Origin: JADJPO01 sp963825645
GTDB taxonomy: Bacteria; Actinomycetota; Actinomycetes; Actinomycetales; Kineosporiaceae
Reading direction: 5' to 3'
Assembly (NCBI GenBank): GCA_963825645.1
Contig: CAWGTT010000006.1
Coordinates: 85,641-149,640 of the forward strand
DNA length: 64,000 bases
The translations under genes were made by a program, and so were the position numbers. This document shows, piece after piece, positions 24,921-32,915 of the stretch. The notes under the pieces are model-generated. The model had not been told where the DNA came from and searched no databases. It worked only from the letters and a program-made list of their open reading frames with translations. Position 1 is the first letter of the stretch. Each line of letters opens with the position of its first letter.

Positions 24921-25563
24921 CGAGTTCGTCGACCTGCCGGTACGGGCGCACGAACGGGTCTTCGACGGAGCCATCTGGGACGTCGTCCGGGACACGGTAG
25001 ACCTCGGTCCCGGCGGCGTGGTGCGGCGTGAGTACGTCGAGCACCCGGGTGCGGTGTGCATCCTGGCCCTGGACGACGAGGAGCGGGTGCTGCTGCTCCG
25101 GCAGTACCGCCACCCGGTCCGGATGGCTCTGTGGGAGCTGCCGGCCGGCCTGCTCGACGTTCCCGGCGAGCCGGCGCTGGAGGCGGCCCGGCGAGAGCTG
25201 GCCGAGGAGGCCGACCTGCGCGCCGAGCGCTGGGATGTGCTGATCGACTGGTTCAACTCGCCGGGCGGCATGAGCGAGGCACTGCGCTGCTTCCTGGCTC
25301 GTGGCCTCAGCTCGGTGCCTGAGGCCGAGCGTCACGACCGGGACGGCGAGGAGATCGACATGCGCTCGCAGTGGTCCACCCTCGACGAGGCGCGCGAGGC
25401 GATCATGGCCGGGCGGGTGCACAACCCTGGTGCCGTGGTCGGCATCCTTGCCGCGTGCGCGGCCCGCGATCTGGGCTGGACGACTCTGCGGCCGGCCGAC
25501 GCGCCCTGGCCGGAGCACCCGATCCTGGGCGGCAGCCGTCCGGCCGGTCGGCCCAGCTCGTAG
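24913..25563 (+). CDS. Nudix hydrolase, ADP-ribose pyrophosphatase-like
   Basis: A 216-residue Nudix protein, probably hydrolysing ADP-ribose. No ATG fits; TTG 24913, overlapping the pyrG stop by 8 bases, gives L-R-D-E-F-V-D-L and is the likely start. The Nudix box is read in A-G-L-L-D-V-P-G-E-P-A-L-E-A-A-R-R-E-L-A followed by E-E-A-D-L, with the metal-binding R-E-L-x-E-E core intact and Asp in place of the last Gly. Upstream residues W-E-L-P-A-G-L-L are typical of ADP-ribose pyrophosphatases. Confidence 0.9.
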   Translation: MRDEFVDLPVRAHERVFDGAIWDVVRDTVDLGPGGVVRREYVEHPGAVCILALDDEERVLLLRQYRHPVRMALWELPAGLLDVPGEPALEAARRELAEEADLRAERWDVLIDWFNSPGGMSEALRCFLARGLSSVPEAERHDRDGEEIDMRSQWSTLDEAREAIMAGRVHNPGAVVGILAACAARDLGWTTLRPADAPWPEHPILGGSRPAGRPSS

Positions 25564-25699
25564 TCGAACAAGATCCGGTGGGAGAACCCCTTGCTTCGAT
25601 CGGCACGCCCCGTGGTTTCCGACTGGTCGAAGGCTGCCCGTAGCGGGGTCGTGGAGGCATCGCTGACGGCGCGGGAGTTACGTCGTGCGCTCCGGCTGC

Positions 25700-25722
25700 G
25701 GGGGGGAGGGGGGGTCGGGGGG
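25700..25722 (+). other. Long G-runs with quadruplex potential
   Basis: Three runs of 7, 7 and 6 guanines are separated by A and by TC, in the 212-base gap between the Nudix gene and xerD. They are on the coding strand, about 54 bases before the xerD start. Runs this pure are exceptional even for this GC content. Confidence 0.6.
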
Positions 25723-25775
25723 TACGGTGCCGCGCAGGATGCGCGAAGGACCCCGCGTCCGGGGAGGAGTGCCGG

Positions 25776-26771
25776 GTGAGGGTGGGTGCCCCCCGAGAGT
25801 CGAACAGCCAACACGGGACTGCCGCAGGCTCCGCTGGACGTCCGGAGCCGATAAGGGACGCCGTCCGCAGCTATCTCGAGCATCTCGGAGTCGAGCGGGG
25901 GCTCTCGCCGAACACGCTCGCCGCCTACCGGCGCGACCTCGACCGCTACCTCGCTCACCTGGCCCGTCTCGGTGTCACCACTGCCGAGCAGGTCCGCGAG
26001 GAGCACGTCAGCGCGTTCCTGGTGGCGGTCCGGTCCGGTGCCGACTCGGGCGCCGTGCTCACCGCGACCTCGGCGGCGCGGGCGCTGGCCGCCGTCCGGG
26101 GCCTGCACCGGTTCCTCGTGCTCGAGGGACGCACCGGGCACAACCCGGCCGGCGACGTCCGCCCGCCCTCGGCACCCAGACGGCTGCCCAAGGCGATCAG
26201 CGTCGGCGACGTCGAGCGGCTGCTGGAGGCGGCCGCCCTCGGCGGGACTGCGAGCGGTCTGCGCGACCGCGCCATGCTCGAACTGCTCTACGGCAGCGGG
26301 GCGAGGATCAGCGAGGCGGTGGGGCTGGACCTGGACGATCTCGATTCCGCGGAGGGACTGGTCCGGCTGCGGGGCAAGGGGTCCAAGGAGCGGATCGTGC
26401 CGGTGGGCAGCTACGCGGGGCGCGCCCTGGACGCCTACCTGGTGCGCGTGCGGCCCGACCTGGCCCGGCGCGGTCGCGGTACGCCGGCGGTGTTCCTCAA
26501 CCTGCGCGGCGGGAGACTGAGCCGGCAGAGCGTGTGGTCGGTGCTCACCGCGGCGGCTGAGCGGGCCGGCTTGGCCGCCCGGGTCTCCCCGCATACCTTG
26601 CGCCACTCCTTCGCCACTCACCTTCTCGAAGGCGGCGCCGACGTCCGGGTGGTGCAGGAGCTGCTGGGCCACGCCTCGGTGGCCACGACGCAGATCTACA
26701 CGCTGGTGACCGCGGACACCCTGCGTGAGGTCTACGTGGCGGCGCACCCGCGCGCCCTGGCCCGGGCATGA
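25776..26771 (+). CDS. xerD: Site-specific tyrosine recombinase XerD
   Basis: It resolves chromosome dimers at dif with XerC. The protein has 331 residues from GTG 25776; the first 22 or so are a non-conserved extension and a later start is possible. The N-terminal SAM-like domain (R-G-L-S-P-N-T-L-A-A-Y-R-R-D-L) binds DNA. The catalytic residues are all present: Arg177, Lys201, His273, Arg276, His299 and nucleophile Tyr308. The position before parA-scpA-scpB is the standard actinobacterial arrangement and identifies it as housekeeping XerD rather than an element integrase. Confidence 0.95.
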   Translation: MRVGAPRESNSQHGTAAGSAGRPEPIRDAVRSYLEHLGVERGLSPNTLAAYRRDLDRYLAHLARLGVTTAEQVREEHVSAFLVAVRSGADSGAVLTATSAARALAAVRGLHRFLVLEGRTGHNPAGDVRPPSAPRRLPKAISVGDVERLLEAAALGGTASGLRDRAMLELLYGSGARISEAVGLDLDDLDSAEGLVRLRGKGSKERIVPVGSYAGRALDAYLVRVRPDLARRGRGTPAVFLNLRGGRLSRQSVWSVLTAAAERAGLAARVSPHTLRHSFATHLLEGGADVRVVQELLGHASVATTQIYTLVTADTLREVYVAAHPRALARA

Positions 26772-26805
26772 GGCGCCCGGCGTGAGCGCCCACCGTGCAA
26801 GACAT

Positions 26806-26858
26806 GGGCACAACGTCACGCCGTGCCCGTCTGGCGGGCACAACGTCACGCCGTGCCC
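26806..26858. repeat. Two tandem 23-bp dyad repeats, 30-bp period, upstream of parA
   Basis: GGGCACAACGTCACGCCGTG followed by CCC occurs identically at 26806-26828 and 26836-26858. Each copy has 6-bp arms GGGCAC/GTGCCC around 11 bases. The 30-bp spacing puts both on the same face of the helix. They lie in the xerD-parA gap, followed by GTGACG-rich sequence up to 26900, so an operator for the parA-scpA-scpB unit is plausible. Confidence 0.7.
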
Positions 26859-27047
26859 ACAAGGGGAGGTTGTGACGTAAGTGACGCGTGTGACAGATGT
26901 GGATCTTGTGTTTGAGCGACACGCGACGCGCCGGATAGCCTCGCGCGGTCAGAGTTCGCCGCGGGGGAGGATTGTGGTATTCGCGGCTTGCCCGAACGCC
27001 GCACGATGGGGCCGCACGACGGGGCCGCACGGAGGGAAGGTCGCAAC

Positions 27048-27980
27048 GTGGTGCACCAGACACAGGACGGGTTGGCGGTCGTCCTCGACGTCACCGATGC
27101 TCCAGACGGATTCGCCGGGCTGGCCGGGTTGACCAACGGGGGGATCGGACCGACCGGGCGACCCATGCCGAACTTCCCGGCGCCACCGCCACTGTCCTCT
27201 CACGGGCCGGCGCGGATCATAGCGATGTGCAACCAGAAGGGCGGCGTCGGCAAGACCACGTCGACGATCAACCTGGGCGCCGCACTGGCCGAGTACGGAC
27301 GGCGCGTGCTGCTGGTGGACTTCGACCCGCAGGGGGCGCTGTCGGTCGGTCTGGGCATCAACCCGCACGAGCTCGACCGCACCGTCTACAGCCTGCTGAT
27401 GGACCGCAGTACCGACATCCGGGACGTGATCAGACCGGCCTCCGTGCCGGACATCGACTTGCTGCCGGCCAACATCGACCTGTCCGCAGCCGAGGTCCAG
27501 CTGGTCGGTGAGGTGGCCCGTGAGCAGGTGCTCGCCCGGGTGCTGCGGCCGATCGTCGACGACTACGACGTGGTTCTCATCGACTGCCAGCCCTCACTGG
27601 GCCTGCTCACCGTCAACGCGCTCACCGCCGCGCACGGCGTCGTGATCCCGCTGGAATGCGAGTTCTTCGCACTGCGCGGCGTCGCCTTGCTCGTGGAGAC
27701 GATCGAGAAGGTCAAGGACCGGTTGAACCCGGGGCTCGAGGTCGACGGGATCCTCGCCACGATGTTCGACCCGCGCACCCTGCACAGCCGTGAGGTCGTC
27801 GCCCGGGTCGTCGAGGCGTTCGGTGAGCAGGTCTTCCACACCGTGATCGGGCGGACCGTGAAGTTCCCCGACGCCTCCGTGGCCGCCGAGCCGATCACCA
27901 CGTATGCCGCCTCGCACGCCGGCGCCTACGCCTACCGCCTGCTGGCCCGCGAGCTCATCGCCCGTGGCGACGCCGCCTAG
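27048..27980 (+). CDS. parA: ParA/Soj-family ATPase
   Basis: A Walker-type ATPase of 310 residues linked to chromosome segregation. GTG 27048 is preferred because GGAGGGAAGG at 27031-27040 makes a good ribosome-binding site; longer starts at 26988 or 27006 lack one. The deviant Walker A K-G-G-V-G-K-T-T is at residues 64-71, with signature Lys64. Other motifs are V-D-F-D-P-Q-G and L-I-D-C-Q-P-S-L-G. Residues 1-52 are a disordered extension. No parB follows: the next genes are scpA and scpB, so this is the SMC-condensin-linked ParA paralogue of actinomycetes rather than the origin-linked parAB. Confidence 0.92.
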   Translation: MVHQTQDGLAVVLDVTDAPDGFAGLAGLTNGGIGPTGRPMPNFPAPPPLSSHGPARIIAMCNQKGGVGKTTSTINLGAALAEYGRRVLLVDFDPQGALSVGLGINPHELDRTVYSLLMDRSTDIRDVIRPASVPDIDLLPANIDLSAAEVQLVGEVAREQVLARVLRPIVDDYDVVLIDCQPSLGLLTVNALTAAHGVVIPLECEFFALRGVALLVETIEKVKDRLNPGLEVDGILATMFDPRTLHSREVVARVVEAFGEQVFHTVIGRTVKFPDASVAAEPITTYAASHAGAYAYRLLARELIARGDAA

Positions 27981-27981
27981 C

Positions 27982-28878
27982 GTGGCGGTGAGCGCACCCG
28001 AGGCCACAGCCGAGGCGACCGGGACCGACGGGACACCCGGGGGAGTGCTGCCCGGCCGCCAAGGTGGCTTCGAGGTGCACCTGGACAACTACGAGGGCCC
28101 CTTCGACCTCCTGCTCGGACTGATCGCCAAGCACAAGCTCGACGTCACCGAGATAGCCCTGGCTCAGGTGACCGACGAGTTCGTCGCCTGGATCCGGGCC
28201 CGCGGCAGCGACTGGGACCTCGGGGAGGCCAGCGAGTTCCTGCTCGTCGCGGCGACCCTGCTCGACCTCAAGGCCGCCCGGCTGCTACCGGCCGCCGAGG
28301 TCGAGGACGACGAGGACCTGGCCCTGCTGGAGGCCCGCGACCTGCTGTTCGCCCGGCTGCTGCAGTACCGAGCCTTCAAGGACGTCGCTGCGGCGCTGTC
28401 CGAGCGGATGGCCGTCGAGTCGCACCGCGTGGCGCGGTCCGCCGGTGTCGAGCCGCAGTTCGCGGCGTTGTTGCCCGAGCTGGTGCTGGGCATCACCCCG
28501 GATCAGCTGGCCCTCATCGCGGCCAAGGCGCTGCAGCCCAAACCCGTTGCCACGGTGGGTCTAGACCACCTGCACGCACCGGCGGTGAGCGTTCGGGAGC
28601 AGGCCGTGCTGATCGTCGCGCGGCTGCGGCGGACCCGCTCGGCGAGCTTCCGCGTGCTGGTCGCCGACGCGGACGCGACGAACGTGGTGGTGGCCAGGTT
28701 CCTGGCTCTGCTCGAACTGTTCCGGGAAGGCGCCGTAGCCTTCGACCAGGCCGCCGCTCTGGGCGAGCTGAGCATCCGATGGACCGGTAGCGAGGCCGGC
28801 GAGGTCGACGTCGACGACGACTATGAGCAGATGCGCGACGACGGACAGGGAGCAGCAGACAGTGAGCCAGTCGACTGA
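27982..28878 (+). CDS. scpA: Segregation and condensation protein A
   Basis: The kleisin subunit bridging the SMC ATPase heads. GTG 27982 directly follows the parA stop and gives 298 residues; GTG 27964, overlapping parA, is an alternative. The conserved N-terminus F-E-V-H-L-D-N-Y-E-G-P-F-D-L-L-L-G-L-I and D-V-T-E-I-A-L-A-Q-V-T are clear. The C-terminal winged-helix part covers about the last 90 residues. It overlaps scpB by 17 bases, suggesting coupled translation. Confidence 0.93.
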   Translation: MAVSAPEATAEATGTDGTPGGVLPGRQGGFEVHLDNYEGPFDLLLGLIAKHKLDVTEIALAQVTDEFVAWIRARGSDWDLGEASEFLLVAATLLDLKAARLLPAAEVEDDEDLALLEARDLLFARLLQYRAFKDVAAALSERMAVESHRVARSAGVEPQFAALLPELVLGITPDQLALIAAKALQPKPVATVGLDHLHAPAVSVREQAVLIVARLRRTRSASFRVLVADADATNVVVARFLALLELFREGAVAFDQAAALGELSIRWTGSEAGEVDVDDDYEQMRDDGQGAADSEPVD

Positions 28879-29542
28879 CCAGCTCGATCAGCAGCGCGCA
28901 CCGGCACCCGGTCCGGACACCCCCACCACCCCGCGCGCACCTCACACCTCCGACACGTGCGACCAGGTGGAACTGGACCTGGACACGCTGCCGTCGGGCG
29001 CCCGAGGGGCGCTCGAAGCGGTGCTGATGGTGCTCGAGGAACCGGTCAGCGAGACGGCCCTGGCCTCGGCGCTCGGCGTGACCGTCTCGGCGGTCACCGA
29101 CCTGCTCGCCGAGCTGACCGCCGACTACGACGAGGCGGGCCGCGGGTTCCAGCTTCGGCGGGTCGCGGGTGGCTGGCGGATCTACAGCCGCAGCGAGTAC
29201 GCGTCCGTGGTGGAGCGGTTCATGCTCGACGGCCAGACCGCCCGCCTCACTCAGGCGGCGCTGGAGACCCTGGCGATCGTCGCCTACCGCCAGCCCGTCA
29301 GCAGGGCCCGCGTCGGCGCCGTCCGGGGGGTGAACGTGGACGCCGTGATGCGCACGCTGCTCAACCGTGGCCTGGTCGAGGAGGCCGGGCATGACCCGGA
29401 GACCGGCGCGGTCCTCTATCGCACCAGTACCTACTTCCTGCACCGGATCGGGCTCACCTGTGTCGAGGAGCTGCCGGCCCTCGCCCCGTTCCTGCCCGAG
29501 ATGGACGCCCTCGACGAGATCGGCGTCGGGGGGACGACGTGA
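28862..29542 (+). CDS. scpB: Segregation and condensation protein B
   Basis: The winged-helix partner of ScpA in the SMC condensin, 226 residues. Start GTG 28862 lies inside the end of scpA. The first 40 residues are disordered. The paired winged-helix domains follow (A-L-E-A-V-L-M-V-L-E-E-P-V-S; T-Q-A-A-L-E-T-L-A-I-V-A-Y-R-Q-P-V-S; G-L-V-E-E-A-G). The 3' end overlaps rluB by 4 bases. Confidence 0.94.
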   Translation: MSQSTDQLDQQRAPAPGPDTPTTPRAPHTSDTCDQVELDLDTLPSGARGALEAVLMVLEEPVSETALASALGVTVSAVTDLLAELTADYDEAGRGFQLRRVAGGWRIYSRSEYASVVERFMLDGQTARLTQAALETLAIVAYRQPVSRARVGAVRGVNVDAVMRTLLNRGLVEEAGHDPETGAVLYRTSTYFLHRIGLTCVEELPALAPFLPEMDALDEIGVGGTT

Positions 29543-30375
29543 GCCGCGATCCCAGAGACCGGCCCGCCCGTCCCGCTCGCCCCGCCCGGCGCGGCCGCTC
29601 TGCCGAGCCCGCTTCTCCCGCGCGCGACGTCCACGACCCGGACGGCGTTCGGCTGCAGAAGGTGCTCGCTCAGGCCGGGCTGGGCTCGCGGCGGGCTTGC
29701 GAGCAGCTGATCGCGGCGGGTCGGGTGCAGGTCGACGGCCAGCTGGTGCGCGAGCTCGGGGTGCGGGTCGACCCGCGTCGCGCGGTGGTGCACGTGGACG
29801 GGCTGCGCGTGCAGCTCGACGAGTCCCTGGTGACGATCGCGTTGAACAAGCCGGTGGGGGTGCTCTCGGCGATGAGCGATCCGCAGGGACGCCCGACGGT
29901 GGCAGACCTGGTGGGCGACCGGATCGACCAGAGGCTGTTCCACGTCGGCCGCCTCGACGTCGACACCGAGGGACTCCTGCTGCTGACCAACGACGGTGAG
30001 CTGGCCAACCGGCTGGCCCATCCCCGGTACGAGGTGCCCAAGGTCTACCTCGCCGAGATCGAGGTGACCGGCAGCAGCGTGCCGCGCGACCTCGGCCGGC
30101 GCCTGCTCGCCGGGATCGAGCTGGACGACGGATCGGCCACGGTCGACGAGTTCCGGGTGGTCGACGCCCGGCCGGGCAAGGCCCTGCTCGAGCTGGTGCT
30201 GCACGACGGCCGGAACCGGGTGGTGCGCCGTGTGTTGGAGGCCGCCGGGCACCCCGTGGTGCAGCTGGTCAGAACCCAGGTCGGGCCGATCCGGCTCGGT
30301 GACCTGCGGCCCGGCCGCACCCGGGTGATCTCCGGCGCCGAGCTGGGCAGCCTGATGGCGGCCGTGGGTCTGTAG
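29539..30375 (+). CDS. rluB: 23S rRNA pseudouridine synthase RluB/RsuA family
   Basis: A pseudouridine synthase of 278 residues, GTG 29539 overlapping the scpB stop. Residues 1-33 are an Arg/Pro-rich tail, then an S4 RNA-binding domain (R-L-Q-K-V-L-A-Q-A-G-L-G-S-R-R). The catalytic domain carries G-R-L-D-V-D-T-E-G-L-L-L-L-T-N-D-G with nucleophile Asp140. The scpA-scpB-rluB order is widely conserved. The exact target uridine is inferred from family. Confidence 0.93.
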   Translation: MSRDPRDRPARPARPARRGRSAEPASPARDVHDPDGVRLQKVLAQAGLGSRRACEQLIAAGRVQVDGQLVRELGVRVDPRRAVVHVDGLRVQLDESLVTIALNKPVGVLSAMSDPQGRPTVADLVGDRIDQRLFHVGRLDVDTEGLLLLTNDGELANRLAHPRYEVPKVYLAEIEVTGSSVPRDLGRRLLAGIELDDGSATVDEFRVVDARPGKALLELVLHDGRNRVVRRVLEAAGHPVVQLVRTQVGPIRLGDLRPGRTRVISGAELGSLMAAVGL

Positions 30376-30421
30376 CTCGACCGGTCACGCCTGGCACATG
30401 GCAGGCCCCTACCCTTGGGGC

Positions 30422-30814
30422 GTGAGCGTTCAGGCCGTGCGCGGGGCGACGCAGGTCCCCGTCGACGACAAGGAGACCGTGCTCTTCGCGACCCGCGAAC
30501 TGGTGACCGAGGTGCTCGAGGTGAACGAGCTCGCTGACACCGACGTGGTCAGCGTGATCTTCACTGCGACCCGGGACATCTCGTCGGTTGCGCCGGCGAT
30601 GGCGGCGCGCCAGCTCGGCCTGCACGACGTGGCCCTGATCTGCGCCCAGGAGATGTGGGTCGAGAACTCGATGCCGCGGGTGGTCCGGTTGCTGGCGCAC
30701 ATCGAGACCGACCGGCCGCGGGGGCGGCTGAGAAACGTGTATCTGCACGGCACCGAGACGCTGCGATCCGACGTCCCGGCCGTGCCGGGCCGACCGGTGA
30801 CCGGTGATCGGTGA
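30422..30814 (+). CDS. aroH: Chorismate mutase, AroH class
   Basis: A 130-residue enzyme that converts chorismate to prephenate for tyrosine and phenylalanine synthesis. GTG 30422 gives V-S-V-Q-A-V-R-G-A-T-Q-V, with the conserved active-site Arg in A-V-R-G-A-T. C-Q-E-M-x-V-type residues are read as C-A-Q-E-M-W-V. This is the trimeric AroH fold, not the helical AroQ type. It overlaps tyrA by 4 bases, so consecutive pathway steps are coupled. Confidence 0.95.
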   Translation: MSVQAVRGATQVPVDDKETVLFATRELVTEVLEVNELADTDVVSVIFTATRDISSVAPAMAARQLGLHDVALICAQEMWVENSMPRVVRLLAHIETDRPRGRLRNVYLHGTETLRSDVPAVPGRPVTGDR

Positions 30815-31968
30815 GCGAGGCTGGGACAGCGGTGGACGACTCTCTCTCGCGCCTCGGCGTCGGCACGGTCCGGGTGGTCGGGACCGGCCTGCTCGGCACC
30901 AGCATCGCGCTGGGCCTGCGGGCTCTCGGCGTCCGGGTGCTGCTGGCCGACCCCTCGCCGACCGCGCTGCAGCTGGCCTGCGACCTGGGCGCCGGGGAGG
31001 TCGATCCGGGAACGGCCGCCCACGGGGCGGTAGGCGAGCCTGTGGACCTGGTGGTGGTGGCGACCCCGCCCGACGTTACCGCGCAGGTCGTGCTCGCCGA
31101 GCTGACCGCCCACCAGCTGGCCACGGTCACCGATGTCGCCAGCGTCAAGGCCGGTGTGCTGGACCACGTGGTCGCCGGGGGCGGCGAGGTGACCCGCTAC
31201 GTGGGCTCGCACCCGATGGCCGGCCGGGAACGCTCGGGTGCCGTGGCCGCGCGCGGAGATCTGTTCCTCGGCCGGCCCTGGGTGATCTGCCCCAGCGCCA
31301 AGGCCGAGCCGGCGCGCGTGGAGATCGTGCGCCGCCTGGCCGCGGCCCTCGGAGCCGGCGTCGTGGTCATGGATCCGGGCGAGCACGACCGTGCGGTGGC
31401 GCTCGTCTCCCACGTACCGCAGGTGGTGGCCAGCCTGGTCGCCGCCCGATTGCGCGACGCGCCCGACGACGCGGTGGCGATCGCCGGGCAGGGGCTGCGT
31501 GACGTCACCCGGATCGCCGGCAGCGACCCTTCGCTGTGGGCGCAGATCCTGGCCGGGAACGCGGCGTCGGTGGCCGCGGTGTTGCGGGCGCTACGCGGCG
31601 ACCTGGACGGCGTGCTGACCGCCTTGGAGGCTCTCGCCGAGGAGCGGCCGGGCACCGCTGCCCGGGGTGCCCGGGCCGAGGTGGCCCGGGCGGTCGCGGC
31701 CGGCAACGCCGGACGGGACCGATTGCCCGGCAAACACGGCGCCCGGCCCATGGTCTACTCGGTGGTCACCGTCGTGATCCCCGACAAGCCGGGCACCCTG
31801 GCCCGGGTGTTCGCCGACATCGGCGACTTCGGCGTCAACGTCGAGGAGCTCGCCCTGGAGCATGCCCCGGGTCGAGCGGTCGGACTGCTAGAGCTGTCGG
31901 TGCTGCCCGCCGCCCGCGAGCACCTGGAGGCCTCACTCAGCGCACGCGGCTGGCGGGTCATCGCCTGA
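30811..31968 (+). CDS. tyrA: Prephenate dehydrogenase with C-terminal ACT domain
   Basis: It oxidatively decarboxylates prephenate to 4-hydroxyphenylpyruvate for tyrosine synthesis. The protein has 385 residues. The NAD-binding loop G-T-G-L-L-G-T-S is at residues 24-31. G-S-H-P-M-A-G-R-E contains the catalytic His region. From about residue 310 an ACT regulatory domain is present (S-V-V-T-V-V-I-P-D-K-P-G-T-L-A-R-V-F-A), suggesting allosteric control by tyrosine. The 3' end overlaps the acetyltransferase pseudogene tail-to-tail by 11 bases. Confidence 0.95.
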   Translation: MSEAGTAVDDSLSRLGVGTVRVVGTGLLGTSIALGLRALGVRVLLADPSPTALQLACDLGAGEVDPGTAAHGAVGEPVDLVVVATPPDVTAQVVLAELTAHQLATVTDVASVKAGVLDHVVAGGGEVTRYVGSHPMAGRERSGAVAARGDLFLGRPWVICPSAKAEPARVEIVRRLAAALGAGVVVMDPGEHDRAVALVSHVPQVVASLVAARLRDAPDDAVAIAGQGLRDVTRIAGSDPSLWAQILAGNAASVAAVLRALRGDLDGVLTALEALAEERPGTAARGARAEVARAVAAGNAGRDRLPGKHGARPMVYSVVTVVIPDKPGTLARVFADIGDFGVNVEELALEHAPGRAVGLLELSVLPAAREHLEASLSARGWRVIA

Positions 31969-32638
31969 GCAGAGCCATCAGCACCGACAGGGCCTGCTCC
32001 TGCCTGCGGTGTTCGTCGAAGTTCGACGGGTCGAGCCAGCGATTGTGCGCCTCGCGTACCGCCGGCCAGCCATCGTCGGCGATCGCGAACCAGTCGGTGT
32101 CGCGGTTGCGGCCCTTGTAGACCAGGGCATGGCAGAACCGCCCCTCGTAGCGGAAGCCGAGCCTGGCGGCGGCTGCCCTCGACGGTGCGTTGAGGCTGTC
32201 GCACTTCCATTCCTAGCGCCGGTAGCCGAGCTCGTCGAACACATGGGCCCGCAGCAGCGAGGCCATTCCGTTGGCCGGCCCGCAGGTCGCGGGGGCGGTG
32301 CCTGCCTCTGGGCGGATCGCGAAGGTTACCCAGCCCTCGGGCCGGTGAGCGATGCGATCGCGCCACGCATCGATGTCGCAGGGAGGCTCGTCGCCGCGGT
32401 AGGTCCACAACGACTCGTTGGCCTCACCGCCGAGCGCCGCGAACAGGTGGTCGGCGTGGTCAGCGGTCAGTGGCTCGAGGACGAGGTAGCGCCCGGCGAG
32501 CCGGACCGGTCGTGGCATCGGCCGCGGCTGCCAGCCGGGGACGACCGGGCCGCCATCCTCGACTGGCGTCTCGACTGGCGCACCGACCGGCTGACCATGC
32601 CGGTTGACCCGTGGTTCGGGAGGGGCGTGGCCGTGCAT
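31958..32638 (-). pseudogene. GNAT-family acetyltransferase interrupted by one amber codon
   Basis: Read on the minus strand from ATG 32638, the frame gives a RimJ/RimL-like GNAT N-acetyltransferase (R-P-V-R-L-A-G-R-Y-L-V-L-E-P-L; W-T-Y-R-G-D-E-P-P; A-I-R-P-E-A-G-T-A; G-M-A-S-L-L-R). At 32213-32215 a TAG interrupts G-Y-R-R-[stop]-E-W-K-C-D-S-L-N-A-P-S-R. The same frame continues without further damage through A-A-A-R-L-G-F-R-Y-E-G-R-F to TGA at 31958. Family members have Tyr at the stop position, so a TAC/TAT to TAG change explains it. It is either a very young pseudogene or a sequencing error. Confidence 0.85.
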
Positions 32639-32734
32639 GCCCCCTGTGTATCGCCGATCGGGGTGGTCAGGACAATGGATGTTCGTGTGAGCGTCGCGGA
32701 CGCTGCCGCCGGGTGCACCGGTTCGAACCCTCAC

Positions 32735-32811
32735 GATCACGTTGAAGATCACGTTGCGTGGAAGTGCTGCGAAACGGACCGGATCGACGCAACGTGATCT
32801 TCAACGTGATC
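32735..32811. repeat. Perfect 25-bp inverted repeat with internal direct repeats
   Basis: The left arm 32735-32759 and right arm 32787-32811 are exact reverse complements over 25 bases, with a 27-base loop. Each arm contains the 10-mer GATCACGTTG twice (reverse complement in the right arm). It sits between the acetyltransferase remnant and cmk. It lacks a T-run, so it is not a standard terminator; a REP- or MITE-like element or a regulatory cruciform is possible. Confidence 0.8.
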
Positions 32812-32915
32812 TCCCGCGAGGTCGCCGGCCGCACCGACTGCCCACGAAACACGACCGGGCTTGGTAAGCGGCTAGTCTGAGTCGCCGTTCCCGGAATCAC
32901 GTGCGGAGGTCGAAA

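Noticed and set aside
26806..26858. CRISPR array
   Set aside because: Only two repeat units with a 7-base gap and no cas genes; this is a paired dyad, not an array.
26772..27047. parS centromere site near parA
   Set aside because: No GTTTCACGTGAAAC-type palindrome is present, and no parB is adjacent.
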